NCBI RefSeq assembly: GCF_002860865.1
Contig: NZ_PKIE01000002.1
Coordinates: 231,676 to 295,675, forward strand
Length of the DNA: 64,000 nt
Direction: 5' to 3'
DNA from: Streptococcus mitis
GTDB taxonomy: Bacteria; Bacillota; Bacilli; Lactobacillales; Streptococcaceae
This document shows positions 35,167 to 45,110 of the stretch, piece by piece. The notes under the pieces were generated by a model, which saw nothing but the letters and a program-made list of their open reading frames with translations, made no database searches and was not told where the DNA came from. A program made the position numbers and the translations under genes. Numbering within the stretch: position 1 is the stretch's first letter; every line of letters begins with the position of its first letter.

Positions 35167-35607
35167 ATGAAAATAGAACTACAGATTAGTGAGACTTACA
35201 AGGAGGAAAAGCTGATTGTTCAAGCACCTCAGCCGACTGATAAAGTCCAGAAAGTCATCGAGTTCGCAGAAAATCTGGATCTAACAGAAAAAATCAAAGG
35301 GAAAATCAATAATCAGGTCTATCTAGTCGAGATTGTCAAGATTCAACGCTTCTATATCGAGAATCGGAAGGTTCTAGCAGAAACGGCGAGCCAGACCTAC
35401 AGCATTGATTTGCGACTCTATCAGGTCCTTGAAATTCTGCCAACCAATTTTATCCAAATTTCCCAATCAGAAATCATCAATATCAACTCCATCTCTCATC
35501 TCAAGCTCACGCCCAACGGTCTGGTAGAAATCTTTCTAAAAAACGAAAGCTTCACCTACTCTTCACGCCGTTATCTAAAAACCATCAAGGAGAAATTAGA
35601 ACTATGA
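35167..35607 (+). CDS. LytTR-domain DNA-binding protein
   Basis: 146 aa with no receiver domain: an N-terminal helical/strand part and a C-terminal LytTR domain (RQYxVLEILP..FIQISQSEIININSISHLKL..YSSRRYLKTIKEKL). Such short LytTR proteins are paired with DUF3021 membrane inhibitors in streptococci (LytTR regulatory systems). It overlaps the DUF3021 gene by 4 nt. Confidence 0.9.
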   Translation: MKIELQISETYKEEKLIVQAPQPTDKVQKVIEFAENLDLTEKIKGKINNQVYLVEIVKIQRFYIENRKVLAETASQTYSIDLRLYQVLEILPTNFIQISQSEIININSISHLKLTPNGLVEIFLKNESFTYSSRRYLKTIKEKLEL

Positions 35608-36062
35608 AAAAACAAATCTTCCACGACGCAGCTACTGGTGTCCTCATCGGCCTCATCCTCTCTATCATCTTTTCACTCATTTATGCACCAAGTACCTACG
35701 CTCCGTTAAGTCCCGACTCTCTCATCGGACAAGTAATGACTCAACATCAAGTTCACGGTGCCCTGGTCTTGCTCTACTGTACACTTATTTGGGCAGCCAT
35801 CGGTATTCTCTTCAACTTTGGTAAACGATTATTCAGCCGTGATTGGAGTATGCTTCGTGCCACTCTGACTCATTTCTTCCTTATGCTGGCTGGCTTTATC
35901 CCACTAGCAACTCTGGCTGGTTGGTTCCCCTTCCACTGGTTCTTCTATCTCCAGCTCATTATCGAGTTTGCGATTGTCTACCTCATCATCTGGACTATCC
36001 TCTATAAAAGAGAGGCTAAAAAAGTAGAACACATCAATCAACTCTTGGAGCATAAAAAGTAA
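35604..36062 (+). CDS. DUF3021 membrane protein (LytTR partner)
   Basis: 152 aa with four predicted membrane helices and a short charged tail. In LytTR regulatory systems the DUF3021 partner inhibits the cognate LytTR protein; that role is inferred here from the overlapping gene pair. Confidence 0.88.
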   Translation: MKKQIFHDAATGVLIGLILSIIFSLIYAPSTYAPLSPDSLIGQVMTQHQVHGALVLLYCTLIWAAIGILFNFGKRLFSRDWSMLRATLTHFFLMLAGFIPLATLAGWFPFHWFFYLQLIIEFAIVYLIIWTILYKREAKKVEHINQLLEHKK

Positions 36063-36084
36063 GAACCTCATAATAAGCAAATAC

Positions 36085-36109
36085 GAGAAAGAAACTTCTC
36101 GGTTTTTCT
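36085..36109 (+). terminator. LytTR/DUF3021 terminator
   Basis: CGAGAA-AGAAAC-TTCTCG followed by GTTTTTC. Confidence 0.75.
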
Positions 36110-36277
36110 TTATCCTGCTGCACCTTGCTATCATAGCAGTTATTTTCAGATCTTCTTTGTAAATTTTCTGTAATTTTCTATCTTTTTTCAAAATATTCTT
36201 GCATTTTCCCAAAGTTTTTTGTAGAATATAGATTACATATCCAGATTATTCTGAAAATTCAAAAAGGAGCATCTATC

Positions 36278-37540
36278 ATGTCACAAGCTATTTCGTTAAA
36301 TCAATCAACCTGGACAAGTAAACTAAAAGCAATGGGACCTGGAATCCTAATGGCTTCTGCTGCTGTTGGAGGTTCTCACATTGTATCTTCCACTCAAGCT
36401 GGTGGTTCTTATGGGTGGTCTCTACTACTCTTGGTCATCTTAGCCAATGTCTTTAAATATCCATTTTTCCGTTTTGGTGCTGAATACACCGCTGATACTG
36501 GAAAGACTTTGGTTGAAGGTTATGCCGAAAAAGGAAAACTCTATCTCTGGATTTTCTTTATCCTCAATGTCTTTTCGGCTATGGTCAACACAGCTGGTGT
36601 CGCCATTCTGTGCTCAGCTATCATCGCCAGCGCCTTCCCAATGATCGGTCTTAGCATCACTCAGTGGTCCCTCATTCTCGTTGCCATCATTTGGGCTATG
36701 TTACTCTTTGGAGGCTACAAACTCTTAGACGGCATGGCAAAATGGATCATGTCAGCTTTGACCATTGCAACTGTTCTTGCAGTTATCATCGCGGCGGTCA
36801 AGCATCCCGAATACAGCTCTGATTTTGTCGAAAAGACACCTTGGCAAATGGCAGCTCTACCATTCATCGTTTCCCTCTTAGGGTGGATGCCGGCTCCTAT
36901 TGAAATTTCAGCTATCAATTCACTTTGGTCTGCTGAAAAGAAAAAGACCGTCAACTTTAACACCGAGGACGCTCTATTTGACTTTAACGTTGGTTACATT
37001 GGAACAGCTATCCTAGCTGTGTTCTTTGTAGCACTGGGAGCACTGATTCAGTATCCTACAGGGCAAGCAGTTGAAGCTGCTTCAGCCAAATACATCTCTC
37101 AATTCGTGGGCATGTATGCCTCTGTTCTTGGCGAATGGTCCCGTTACTTGATTACCTTTATTGCCTTCCTGTGTATCTTTGGAACAGTTATTACTGTTAT
37201 CGATGGCTATTCTCGTGTCAATCAGGAATCTCTCCGACTGCTAATCAGTCAAAAAGAAGACAATCGTAAATCTTTGAACATCTGGATGACCATCACTGCT
37301 ATCATCGGTATCGTCATTATCAAGTTCTTCGCTGGTCAGGTTTCAACCATGCTCCGCTTTGCTATGATTGGTTCTTTCCTGACAACACCATTCTTCGCTC
37401 TTTTGAACTACGCCTTGGTAACGCGTGAAAACAAAAATCTTCCTTCTTGGCTCAAACACCTTGCCATTGCAGGATTGATTTTCCTCTTTGGCTTCGCCAT
37501 CTTCTTTATCTACGCACTCGCAATCGGAAAAGCAGGATAG
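36278..37540 (+). CDS. Nramp-family transporter with divergent metal-binding motif
   Basis: 420 aa with 10-11 membrane helices of the LeuT/Nramp fold; begins with the family-typical LKAMGPGILMASAAVGGSH. Classical Nramps have DPGN in helix 1 and MPH in helix 6; here the corresponding residues appear to be GGSH and MPAP. The canonical Mn2+/Fe2+ ligands (Asp, Asn, Met-His context) are therefore changed and the substrate is open. A single gene between terminators. Confidence 0.85.
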   Translation: MSQAISLNQSTWTSKLKAMGPGILMASAAVGGSHIVSSTQAGGSYGWSLLLLVILANVFKYPFFRFGAEYTADTGKTLVEGYAEKGKLYLWIFFILNVFSAMVNTAGVAILCSAIIASAFPMIGLSITQWSLILVAIIWAMLLFGGYKLLDGMAKWIMSALTIATVLAVIIAAVKHPEYSSDFVEKTPWQMAALPFIVSLLGWMPAPIEISAINSLWSAEKKKTVNFNTEDALFDFNVGYIGTAILAVFFVALGALIQYPTGQAVEAASAKYISQFVGMYASVLGEWSRYLITFIAFLCIFGTVITVIDGYSRVNQESLRLLISQKEDNRKSLNIWMTITAIIGIVIIKFFAGQVSTMLRFAMIGSFLTTPFFALLNYALVTRENKNLPSWLKHLAIAGLIFLFGFAIFFIYALAIGKAG

Positions 37541-37605
37541 CTGACAAGCGCGAGATGAAGATAAGGTTTCATTTCAAGAGAAAATTCAGCAAATATTTCT
37601 ATAAT

Positions 37606-37652
37606 AAAAAGCATAAGAACAAGGTTTTGAATACCTGAACTTATGCTTTTTT
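37606..37652. terminator. Bidirectional terminator after the Nramp-like gene
   Basis: AAAAAGCATAAG ... CTTATGCTTTTTT, a 12-bp stem with a 23-nt loop. Confidence 0.8.
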
Positions 37653-37720
37653 ACGTTCTCAAAGACTGTTTATACTCAAAAAACAGTTGAACAACTTCAA
37701 CCACCTCTTATAAGAACTTT

Positions 37721-37824
37721 ATACTATTCGAGAATCTCTTCAAACCACGTCAGCTTCGCCTTGCCGTACTCAAGTACAGCCTACGGCTAGCTTCCTAGTT
37801 TGCTCTTTGATTTTCATTGAGTAT
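37721..37824. repeat. BOX element (A-C type, 104 bp)
   Basis: ATACTATTCGAGAATC to TTTTCATTGAGTAT, in reverse orientation relative to the copy at 30206; boxA core CGTCAGCTTCGCCTTGCCGT. Sits between two terminators. Confidence 0.92.
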
Positions 37825-37842
37825 AAAATCGATAGGTTAGAC

Positions 37843-37899
37843 AAAAAAACGAACAAAACAGAATTCTAAGTTTCAGATAACTCGTTTTGTTCGTTTTTT
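37843..37899. terminator. Bidirectional terminator after nrdI
   Basis: AAAAACGAACAAAAC ... GTTTTGTTCGTTTTT, a 15-bp stem with a long loop. Confidence 0.8.
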
Positions 37900-37909
37900 A
37901 TATTTAAGG

Positions 37910-38389
37910 TTAGACTTTTGTCCCAGCCTCTTCCAACTCATACAAATCTGCGATAATCGCTGCAACACGTTTGATATCTTCCAGCATGCCTCGCATTTCA
38001 AAGTCAGCCAATACAGGGAAACCAAAACGTTGACTGTATTGCTTGGCTGTCAGGCAGTATTGGTTATTAAAGTTACGATTTCCTGAACCAACTACTCCAA
38101 AACACTTACTAGCATTGTCACCATAGGCGATAAAATCCCCCACTGGTGTCGTCAAGATCTCGACATCTCCGTTATCAACGCCATTCCCACCTTCAAGGTA
38201 GGTCGGTAGAAAGGCGACGTAAGGGTGGTCCATTTCATAGAAATCGTGACCTTCCTTGACCAAATCCTTGATATGAATCTTTTGAACCTCTATTCCCTCG
38301 TACTGGGACAAGAGATAGTCTTTCAAGCGCGTCACAAAACTCTCAGTATTGCCACTCAAACTAATATAAACTAAAGAAATTGTCTTCAT
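37910..38389 (-). CDS. nrdI: NrdI flavodoxin-like protein
   Basis: 159-aa flavodoxin fold; the FMN phosphate loop SLSGNTESF is at residues 10-18, with conserved [16 protein letters not shown] and [15 protein letters not shown] segments. NrdI supplies the oxidant for the Mn(III)2-tyrosyl radical of class Ib ribonucleotide reductase NrdF. It is far from nrdHEF here, as in pneumococcus. Start from GGAGG 5 nt before ATG; a longer frame overlaps the neighbour. Confidence 0.93.
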   Translation of the reverse strand: MKTISLVYISLSGNTESFVTRLKDYLLSQYEGIEVQKIHIKDLVKEGHDFYEMDHPYVAFLPTYLEGGNGVDNGDVEILTTPVGDFIAYGDNASKCFGVVGSGNRNFNNQYCLTAKQYSQRFGFPVLADFEMRGMLEDIKRVAAIIADLYELEEAGTKV

Positions 38390-38466
38390 ATTTTCCTCCA
38401 TGATTTTATTTTTAATCGAAAAAGAACTACCAAGATTGTAACTTGATAGCTCTTTTTTGTCAATAC

Positions 38467-39000
38467 TTAAGCAACTTCTTCTGTTTCCTCTTCTTCTGCC
38501 AAGGCTTTTTGTTGACGCCACATCTTATAGAAGACAAGGGCTAGGAAAAGAACATTTATGACGATATAGAAAATGCTAACAGCTTGTGAAATAACACTTA
38601 TCCCTAAACGCATGGTCTCATCGTGAACTAACTGCACAGCGTCTTGTAAAGTCACATAGCCATAAATCGAACCAATAATAGCTAACAAAACATAGCCAAC
38701 GTAAGTATAGTTTGCATATTGCAAATTCTTACGAATAAGGAATACAATCGCTACTACCACTAAAATAGCAGATAGCACAATCAAGGCCATATTAAAAATA
38801 GAATGAGTTGATTCTGCTACTCTATAGGTGTAATTGATGTTGTCTTCTAATTGCTGAGCACTGACCCCTGCAACTTGTTTCTGAGCGGCACGAAGGGCTT
38901 CTTTACTAGGCAAGGGACTCAACATTCCAAACAGAGACATAGCTGAAATAAGAGCAGACAAGATTAGCAAGACCCATAGATAAATCGGTTTCTTTTTCAT
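38467..39000 (-). CDS. Four-helix membrane protein of unknown function
   Basis: 177 aa: helix 1 (residues 8-27), an extracytoplasmic loop, then three helices and an acidic tail ending EEEETEEVA. Start from AGGAGG upstream of ATG. It is about 60 nt downstream of the response regulator and could be part of that two-component operon. No family recognised. Confidence 0.8.
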   Translation of the reverse strand: MKKKPIYLWVLLILSALISAMSLFGMLSPLPSKEALRAAQKQVAGVSAQQLEDNINYTYRVAESTHSIFNMALIVLSAILVVVAIVFLIRKNLQYANYTYVGYVLLAIIGSIYGYVTLQDAVQLVHDETMRLGISVISQAVSIFYIVINVLFLALVFYKMWRQQKALAEEEETEEVA

Positions 39001-39060
39001 GATAGAACCTCCTGATATTATTATTGATATTATAGCACCTTTTGTAAGGGAATACAAATC

Positions 39061-40347
39061 TTATAGTATAGTTTCTACCTGTTTTCGGTAGGCTTTTGGC
39101 GATTTTCCGCACAATTTTCGGAACACTTTATAGAAATATCCCACGTTACTGTAACCAACAGCATAGCAAATATCTTCAATACTGTCACTGGTTGAAAGTA
39201 AGAGTTGCTGGGCAGCCTTAATGCGTTGTTTGTTTAGTAATTCTGCGAAAGTCGAATTTGTTTCTCGTTTAATCAACTGACCTAGATAGACAGGATTGAT
39301 AAAAAGATCCTGACTGATATCCTTGAGCGAAAGTTCTTTCTGATAATCACGCCCAATAACTTCCAGTACACTGACCACATTTTCATTCATGCGATATTGC
39401 CCAAAAAAGCGGGTCAGAGTTTCCTTAATATAAGGAACCAATTCATCAAAGGATTGAATAGCATGAATGGTTTTGACAATGTCCGTCATATCATCAGCTT
39501 TTAGATGCTCAAACAAGTGAAAAACATCCATGACAAACTGGATAAAAAGCTGTTTGGTAATCGGAACACGGGGTATATTTTCAAGAACCACCTTCTCCAA
39601 GAGGTTTAACTCTTCCACGATTTGACTGAGATTCCCCTGAATGATAACCCTATAAATCGGTTCGTAATAAGCAAAGAGACTCTCAGACTGTTTTAAATTT
39701 ACAGAACCGTAAAAGAGGGCTTTCTCAGCATTCAGCTTCCAGCGTTCAAAGTGTTCTTGATAAGGAGCTTCAAAGGGAGTAACGACTAAACCATCTAGGG
39801 GTTGATCAGAAATAAAAATCTGCCAATCTTGTCCTAACACATAATATGGAATAGTGAAAGAACCTTGTTTTTCCTTTGAAAGACCAATCCACCAGTTCTC
39901 CTTACTCCCTAAATAACTGACAAATCCAGCCTCGTCTAAATCTTGACTGAGGGTCTGACTTTTCTTTCCTCTCTCGCCGAGCTGACCTGCAATCTTCTCC
40001 AGCAGATTTCCTAGCTCTACCTTATCAACAGGCTTAACCAGATAGTCCACCACACTAAGGTTCATAGCTCTTTTTACATAATCAAACTCCTGATAACCTG
40101 ACAGCAGGATATAGGCGGCATCTGGTAAGATCTCTTTCATTTCCCGAATCATATCAAGTCCTGTTTTGTCGGGCATATTGACATCTGAAATGATGACATC
40201 GACGGGATTTTCCTGAACATATTCTAGGGCTTCATCGGCATGACTGGCTGTTGCGACGACCTCCATATCCCACTTATCAAAGGGAATCAAACGTTTCAGA
40301 CCTTCCGTCACCATGTACTCATCATCTACTAATAATACTTTATACAT
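39061..40347 (-). CDS. YesN-type response regulator with AraC HTH
   Basis: 428 aa. A receiver domain (residues 1-120; phospho-Asp in DVIISDVNMPDKTG, Lys in VDYLVKPVDK), a middle region of ~200 residues, and a C-terminal AraC/XylS double HTH (INPVYLGQLIKRETNSTF; IEDICYAVGYSNVGYFYKVFRK). Overlaps no gene but lies 11 nt after the kinase. Carbohydrate or envelope signals are typical for this family. Confidence 0.93.
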   Translation of the reverse strand: MYKVLLVDDEYMVTEGLKRLIPFDKWDMEVVATASHADEALEYVQENPVDVIISDVNMPDKTGLDMIREMKEILPDAAYILLSGYQEFDYVKRAMNLSVVDYLVKPVDKVELGNLLEKIAGQLGERGKKSQTLSQDLDEAGFVSYLGSKENWWIGLSKEKQGSFTIPYYVLGQDWQIFISDQPLDGLVVTPFEAPYQEHFERWKLNAEKALFYGSVNLKQSESLFAYYEPIYRVIIQGNLSQIVEELNLLEKVVLENIPRVPITKQLFIQFVMDVFHLFEHLKADDMTDIVKTIHAIQSFDELVPYIKETLTRFFGQYRMNENVVSVLEVIGRDYQKELSLKDISQDLFINPVYLGQLIKRETNSTFAELLNKQRIKAAQQLLLSTSDSIEDICYAVGYSNVGYFYKVFRKLCGKSPKAYRKQVETIL

Positions 40348-40358
40348 TTTCTCCCTTT

Positions 40359-42029
40359 CTACTCATCTTGAATTGTAATACGATACTGAACACCTGCTTG
40401 CTCTGCAGACTCTATAGTAATAGCATATCGATCCCCAAAATAGAGCACAAAACGCTCATGTACATTGACAATCCCGATAGACTGCTTTTGATCACTGTAA
40501 CTGGCTTGGTGTTCAAAATGTCTCTGACTTAATTTTTCTCGAATATTTGCCAGCTTTTCAGCAGACATCCCACGACCATTATCTACCACTAAAATTTCCA
40601 CAAAACCATCTCGTTTAAGCGCCTTAATGCTAATCACATTATCTGTCCGTCTGTGGTCAACACCATGCGCGAAATAATTTTCTACCAGCGGTTGCAAGGT
40701 AAACTTAGGAATTTTCATATTCTCTAACTCTGGATCTATCTTGAAACCATAGGCAATGGACTTGGGATAACGAACCATGCAGAGATAGCTGTATTTACGG
40801 CAAAATTCTAATTCCTGTTTGAGAAGAGTTTCTCTTTCGTCAGAAATATTGTTACGCAAGAGACTACTGAATTCATAAATGATATCTGCTAACTCATCTT
40901 GACTCTGCATGACTGCGTACATACGCAAAAACTCTAGCGTATTATACATAAAATGAGGATTGATTTGCGCCTGCAGGGCTCGCATGTTGGCATCTTTTTG
41001 ACTAAGCTCTAACTGGTAAATATCATGGATATTCTTTTCCAATCGATCCAACATATCATTGGTCGTCTCTGCGATTAAGAGCAATTCCTGATCCTTTTCA
41101 AGTGTGTCAATGCGAAGACCTTCTTCCCCTTGAGCAATAGCTTGGATGGAATCCACCAGATCCACTACCTGCTTTTGATAATTAGCAAAGGTCTGCCTCA
41201 ACGTCAGATAGAGAATGACAATAAATAGAAGGCTCAAGCCCACAATCAAAGCAGAGCTGGTCACTGTTCCTTGTAAAACAAAGTTTTTGGGAACTGCCAC
41301 CTGAACCTGATAGCCATGAGAGGTCACACCGACAAACCAGTTTTCATGCTCCCTATCGACCCTCTCACCAATATGAAAAATCTCCGTATCAAATGGTGAT
41401 GTCACAGTCACAGCCATCGGAATATGACCTCGGGTATTGTCTACAGCATGGTATAAGATTTCTGGATCCAAGGAAATATAAACAACCCCTATAGATTGAT
41501 CCGTCGCTGGATCTAAAATAGGAACTCCAAAACTATTGGCCTCTGGTTTAAAGCCTTCCGCAAGTACCGAATGACCCCCTCTCTCATTTCTGCTCGAAAC
41601 ATAAACTTCTTTAAAGTCCTGCAAGACGATTGCAACACCCGTTATATAGTCATTCTGAACATACAGGTCATCGATATTTTCATACAGAGAAATAGAAGTT
41701 GACGAAGCCGCTTGATGCTCCAACAGCCAATAAAAATACTCAGAAGTTGACAGGCTAAAGTACTTATAAACCCCTTGTATCCGGTCTTGATTGGCTACTA
41801 AATCTTGCGCTAGCTGGGCTGACTCGCGATAATAATATTCCACCTCTTCGACTGTTCGAGTGGTTACACGCTGGGCTACTCTCTGAGCTTCCTTTTCCCG
41901 TGAATCCCAGTCAGCGTAAGAGAGTAAGATTGCAAAACTCGCAATAATAATCATCATAACTGAACTGTAGGTTCTCAGAAGCGTATGTAGCCAAAACTGC
42001 TTCATTCTATTTTGTCGCCAATTTTTCAT
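40359..42029 (-). CDS. YesM-type sensor histidine kinase
   Basis: About 556 aa. A membrane helix near residues 20-40, an extracellular dCache-like sensor (to ~265), a second helix, HAMP, His_kinase domain with QINPHFMYNTLEFLRMYA (phospho-His) and a HATPase_c domain (NGRGM). The start is uncertain: ATG at 42029 and ATG at 42005 both overlap or abut the YesL gene end and neither has a clear ribosome site. Confidence 0.92.
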   Translation of the reverse strand: MKNWRQNRMKQFWLHTLLRTYSSVMMIIIASFAILLSYADWDSREKEAQRVAQRVTTRTVEEVEYYYRESAQLAQDLVANQDRIQGVYKYFSLSTSEYFYWLLEHQAASSTSISLYENIDDLYVQNDYITGVAIVLQDFKEVYVSSRNERGGHSVLAEGFKPEANSFGVPILDPATDQSIGVVYISLDPEILYHAVDNTRGHIPMAVTVTSPFDTEIFHIGERVDREHENWFVGVTSHGYQVQVAVPKNFVLQGTVTSSALIVGLSLLFIVILYLTLRQTFANYQKQVVDLVDSIQAIAQGEEGLRIDTLEKDQELLLIAETTNDMLDRLEKNIHDIYQLELSQKDANMRALQAQINPHFMYNTLEFLRMYAVMQSQDELADIIYEFSSLLRNNISDERETLLKQELEFCRKYSYLCMVRYPKSIAYGFKIDPELENMKIPKFTLQPLVENYFAHGVDHRRTDNVISIKALKRDGFVEILVVDNGRGMSAEKLANIREKLSQRHFEHQASYSDQKQSIGIVNVHERFVLYFGDRYAITIESAEQAGVQYRITIQDE

Positions 42030-42621
42030 GGATACTTTCATAGATCGGTTCCAACATATCACTGATAAAGAAATGCCACATCCCAATTCCTACAAAGAAA
42101 AGTAGGGCAGGCATATAGTAACCAATTGCCACAAGTAGCACAGTTCCAAGGAGAACCTTGGCCACAGCTGCTAAGCTCATAAAGATGCCAATCAAGGATA
42201 GTTTGAGACTATTTCGATAAGACAAGTCAAAATAAACTTGTAATTTCAAAGATACTGTATAAGCCAAAAAGATCAGGGTAACTACTAGAACATTCAAAAA
42301 GGTCGCAATCAAATGAATAATAGTCTGATGAGGCAATTGTACCAAGAGATACAGGCCATAGACCAAAATCAAATCCACTCCTATAAAGCTATAGAAAATC
42401 AGGTTGCTTGATACAAAATTTTGCTTATAAAGAGACCAAGCCTCCTTCAAACTGTATTCCCGAAAGCTATAACCATGTTCTGCACACAAGCTCATCAAGG
42501 TGGCACTAGCAGGCGCTAGACCAAGAATAATCCCTCCTGCCAATGTTAATATCCAAAAGAAGCCTGTCGCAATCATCCCTAAAAAGAAACGATTAAAGAC
42601 AAAGTCTAAAAATCTCCCCAT
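42007..42621 (-). CDS. DUF624 (YesL-like) membrane protein
   Basis: 204 aa with five to six membrane helices; the family is found with YesM/YesN two-component systems and sugar ABC transporters. It is the promoter-proximal gene of this operon. A cre-like site overlaps its promoter, which would fit catabolite control. Confidence 0.88.
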   Translation of the reverse strand: MGRFLDFVFNRFFLGMIATGFFWILTLAGGIILGLAPASATLMSLCAEHGYSFREYSLKEAWSLYKQNFVSSNLIFYSFIGVDLILVYGLYLLVQLPHQTIIHLIATFLNVLVVTLIFLAYTVSLKLQVYFDLSYRNSLKLSLIGIFMSLAAVAKVLLGTVLLVAIGYYMPALLFFVGIGMWHFFISDMLEPIYESIHEKLATK

Positions 42622-42650
42622 GATATCCCCCTAAAAATAACTATGAAACT

Positions 42651-42676
42651 ATTATATCATATTTCAAGCGTTTTCA
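42651..42676 (-). promoter_or_regulatory. yesLMN-like operon promoter with cre-like site
   Basis: TATAAT at 42656-42651 on the minus strand; TGAAAACGCTTGAA at 42676-42663 matches the cre pattern TGNAANCGNTNNCA except at one constrained position. The position overlapping the -35 region suggests repression by CcpA. Confidence 0.5.
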
Positions 42677-42755
42677 AAAACTTCTAGTATCCATTTACAA
42701 TCCCACCAAACCGTGGTACAATGAGAATTGTGAGAAAATTATCAGGAGACAATTC

Positions 42756-43325
42756 ATGAAAAAATCTATCTTAACTACACTGCTTTTTGCAGTTCTTTAC
42801 TTCCTCTGCATGGGGATTGGTGTCCTTTTGGGCAATCTCTTTGACCAAGCTGGAAACATGTTTTATGCGCCTGCCTTTACTGCCCTTGTCGGCGGTAGCG
42901 TCTATATGATCCTAGTCGCAAAAGTTCCGCGCTTTGGAGCCATTACCACTATCGGCCTTGTTATTGCCCTCTTTTTCTTGGGAACTAAACACGGTGCTGG
43001 TGCCTTCCTTCCTGGAATTATCTGTGGTCTCCTAGCAGATGGAGTAGCTAGCCTCGGAAAATACAAGGACCAAACTAAGAATTTCCTTTCTTTCATACTC
43101 TTTGCCTTTAGCACATCAGGACCAATCTTACTTATGTGGATTACTCCCAAAACCTATATGACAACTCTTCTAGCAAGAGGAAAATCCCAAGAATATATCG
43201 ACCGTATCATGGTCGCGCCAAACTCTGAAACCATCCTTCTATTTATAGCAAGTATTGTCATCGGAGCCCTAGTGGGTGCCTTGATTGGACAAGCCTTGAG
43301 TAAAAAATTGGCACAGAAAATCTGA
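42756..43325 (+). CDS. MptD-family putative ECF transporter S component
   Basis: 189 aa with five to six membrane helices and the pattern GILLGNLFDQAGNMFYAPAFTALVGG typical of MptD/YdcD-like S components, which bind a vitamin or metal substrate and use the shared EcfAAT module. Substrate unknown. Single gene, TACAAT at about 42717 as -10. Confidence 0.8.
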   Translation: MKKSILTTLLFAVLYFLCMGIGVLLGNLFDQAGNMFYAPAFTALVGGSVYMILVAKVPRFGAITTIGLVIALFFLGTKHGAGAFLPGIICGLLADGVASLGKYKDQTKNFLSFILFAFSTSGPILLMWITPKTYMTTLLARGKSQEYIDRIMVAPNSETILLFIASIVIGALVGALIGQALSKKLAQKI

Positions 43326-43328
43326 TTA

Positions 43329-43358
43329 CTAAAAAAGAGCCAGGCGGCTCTTTTTTAT
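43329..43358. terminator. Bidirectional terminator between mptD-like gene and metI
   Basis: AAAAAAGAGCC-AGGC-GGCTCTTTTTT. Confidence 0.9.
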
Positions 43359-44047
43359 TTATGACTCAATTTCTTAGTCAAGAAATCTCCCAAGAATTGG
43401 ATTGCAAAGATAATCAAAATGATAATGATGGTTGCCAAAATGGTCACATCGTGATTGTAGCGGTTAAATCCATAAGCGATGGCTACGTTACCAATACCAC
43501 CAGCTCCAACCGCACCAGCCATAGCTGTTTCCCCAACAAGGGAAATCAAGGTCACAGTTGTCACACGAATCAAATCTGGAAGACCTTCTGATAGGTAAAC
43601 ACCCACAATATCCCAGAAGGTAGCTCCGCTTGCTTGAGCCGCCTCAATGACACCCCCGTCTAGCTCAGCCAAGACAACCTGTACCTGACGGGCAAAGAAG
43701 GCAAAGACTGCAAAAGATAGCGGTACGATAGCCGCATTTGGACCAATGCTTGTTCCTACTATTAGATGAGAGAAGGGTGACAAGACTGCCAAGAGGATGA
43801 TAAAGGGAACTGCACGGAAAATAGAGGTGATTTTATCCAAAATCCAGAAAACGACCTTATTTTCCAAGACACCACCCGGCGCAGTCAAGACAAGGAAGAG
43901 ACCTGCCACTAGCCCCAAGAAACCTCCGATGATGAAGGAAAGAACTGTCATATAGAGGGTTAGGTAGATGGCTGTTCCCCAGCCTGCTTGACCAGCCCAG
44001 CCCATTTTATAAACATTTGGTAAATAGGTTTGAATCAATGATTCCAT
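43355..44047 (-). CDS. metI: Methionine ABC transporter permease MetI
   Basis: 230 aa with five helices and the EAA loop EAAQASGATFWDIVGVYLSEGLPDLI. Partner of MetN and MetQ in D/L-methionine uptake. One nucleotide separates it from metN. Confidence 0.94.
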   Translation of the reverse strand: MESLIQTYLPNVYKMGWAGQAGWGTAIYLTLYMTVLSFIIGGFLGLVAGLFLVLTAPGGVLENKVVFWILDKITSIFRAVPFIILLAVLSPFSHLIVGTSIGPNAAIVPLSFAVFAFFARQVQVVLAELDGGVIEAAQASGATFWDIVGVYLSEGLPDLIRVTTVTLISLVGETAMAGAVGAGGIGNVAIAYGFNRYNHDVTILATIIIILIIFAIQFLGDFLTKKLSHK

Positions 44048-44048
44048 C

Positions 44049-45110
44049 TTACTGTCCTCCCTTCAATACTTTTAGTTGTACGCCTGCTTGACGAATGGCT
44101 TCTTGGGCACCTGCTAGCGCTGCTTTTTCACCCGACAAGACCACAACTAATTCTCCAACAGGAGTGCTATCGAGGATTTCGATATTGCCATAGAGAATAT
44201 TAGCCGTTACTTGGTAATGCTTGTACAATTCATTCAAAAGTGGCTCGTCTGTTGAAGCCCCTGCATACTTGAGTTGCACCAAGAGACTGTTTTCAGACAG
44301 ATGTTCCACGATTTCTTGCTTCTCGATTTTGACCATGGCTTCGTCAATACCTGTAGCTGTTGAGATAAAGTCTTGAGTCAAAGGTTGTTTAGGGTCTGAG
44401 AAGATTTCAAGCACACTGCCCTCTTCAATCAAATGCCCATCCTGCATAACTGCCACACGGTTGGCAATGTCTTTGACAATCTGCATTTCATGCGTAATCA
44501 AGACAACAGTCAAACCTAATTTTTGGTTCAAATCTTGCAACAAGGTCAAAATCTGCTTGGTTGTCTTCGGATCAAGCGCAGAAGTTGACTCATCTGAAAT
44601 CAAGATTTTTGGATCATTGGCCAAGGCACGCGCAATGGCCACACGCTGTTTTTGCCCTCCAGATAGTTGTGAAGGGTAGTTTTCAGCACGGTCCGCCAAG
44701 CCAACCAAGTCCAACAACTTAGCAACTTTAGCTTTCTTTTCTTCCTTGCTGAGTCCAGAGTGTTTAAGGGCAAAGGCTACATTCTCCTCTGCTGTCTTTT
44801 GGCTCATCAGGTTGAAATGTTGGAAAATCATTCCGATATCCTGACGTTTACGACGCAACTGTTCTGCCGTCAAGGTCACCTTGCCATCAAAAATCACATC
44901 GTCGTCAATGGTAATTTTCCCTGCAGATGGCTTTTGCAAGAGATTAATCACCCGTACAAGGGTTGATTTCCCTGCTCCAGAATATCCAACGATTCCGTAG
45001 ATATCTCCTTCTTGGATGTGAATGGTCACATCCTTGACCGCTGTGATGGTTCTCTTCTTTTGGTGAAAAGTCACATCAATCTGATCTAACTTGATAATAT
45101 CTCTACTCAT
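44049..45110 (-). CDS. metN: Methionine ABC transporter ATPase MetN
   Basis: 353 aa. Walker [10 protein letters not shown], signature [15 protein letters not shown], Walker [14 protein letters not shown]-loop LITHEM, and a C-terminal NIL domain (residues ~265-350) that senses intracellular methionine and inhibits transport. It overlaps the upstream peptidase gene by 8 nt. Confidence 0.95.
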   Translation of the reverse strand: MSRDIIKLDQIDVTFHQKKRTITAVKDVTIHIQEGDIYGIVGYSGAGKSTLVRVINLLQKPSAGKITIDDDVIFDGKVTLTAEQLRRKRQDIGMIFQHFNLMSQKTAEENVAFALKHSGLSKEEKKAKVAKLLDLVGLADRAENYPSQLSGGQKQRVAIARALANDPKILISDESTSALDPKTTKQILTLLQDLNQKLGLTVVLITHEMQIVKDIANRVAVMQDGHLIEEGSVLEIFSDPKQPLTQDFISTATGIDEAMVKIEKQEIVEHLSENSLLVQLKYAGASTDEPLLNELYKHYQVTANILYGNIEILDSTPVGELVVVLSGEKAALAGAQEAIRQAGVQLKVLKGGQ

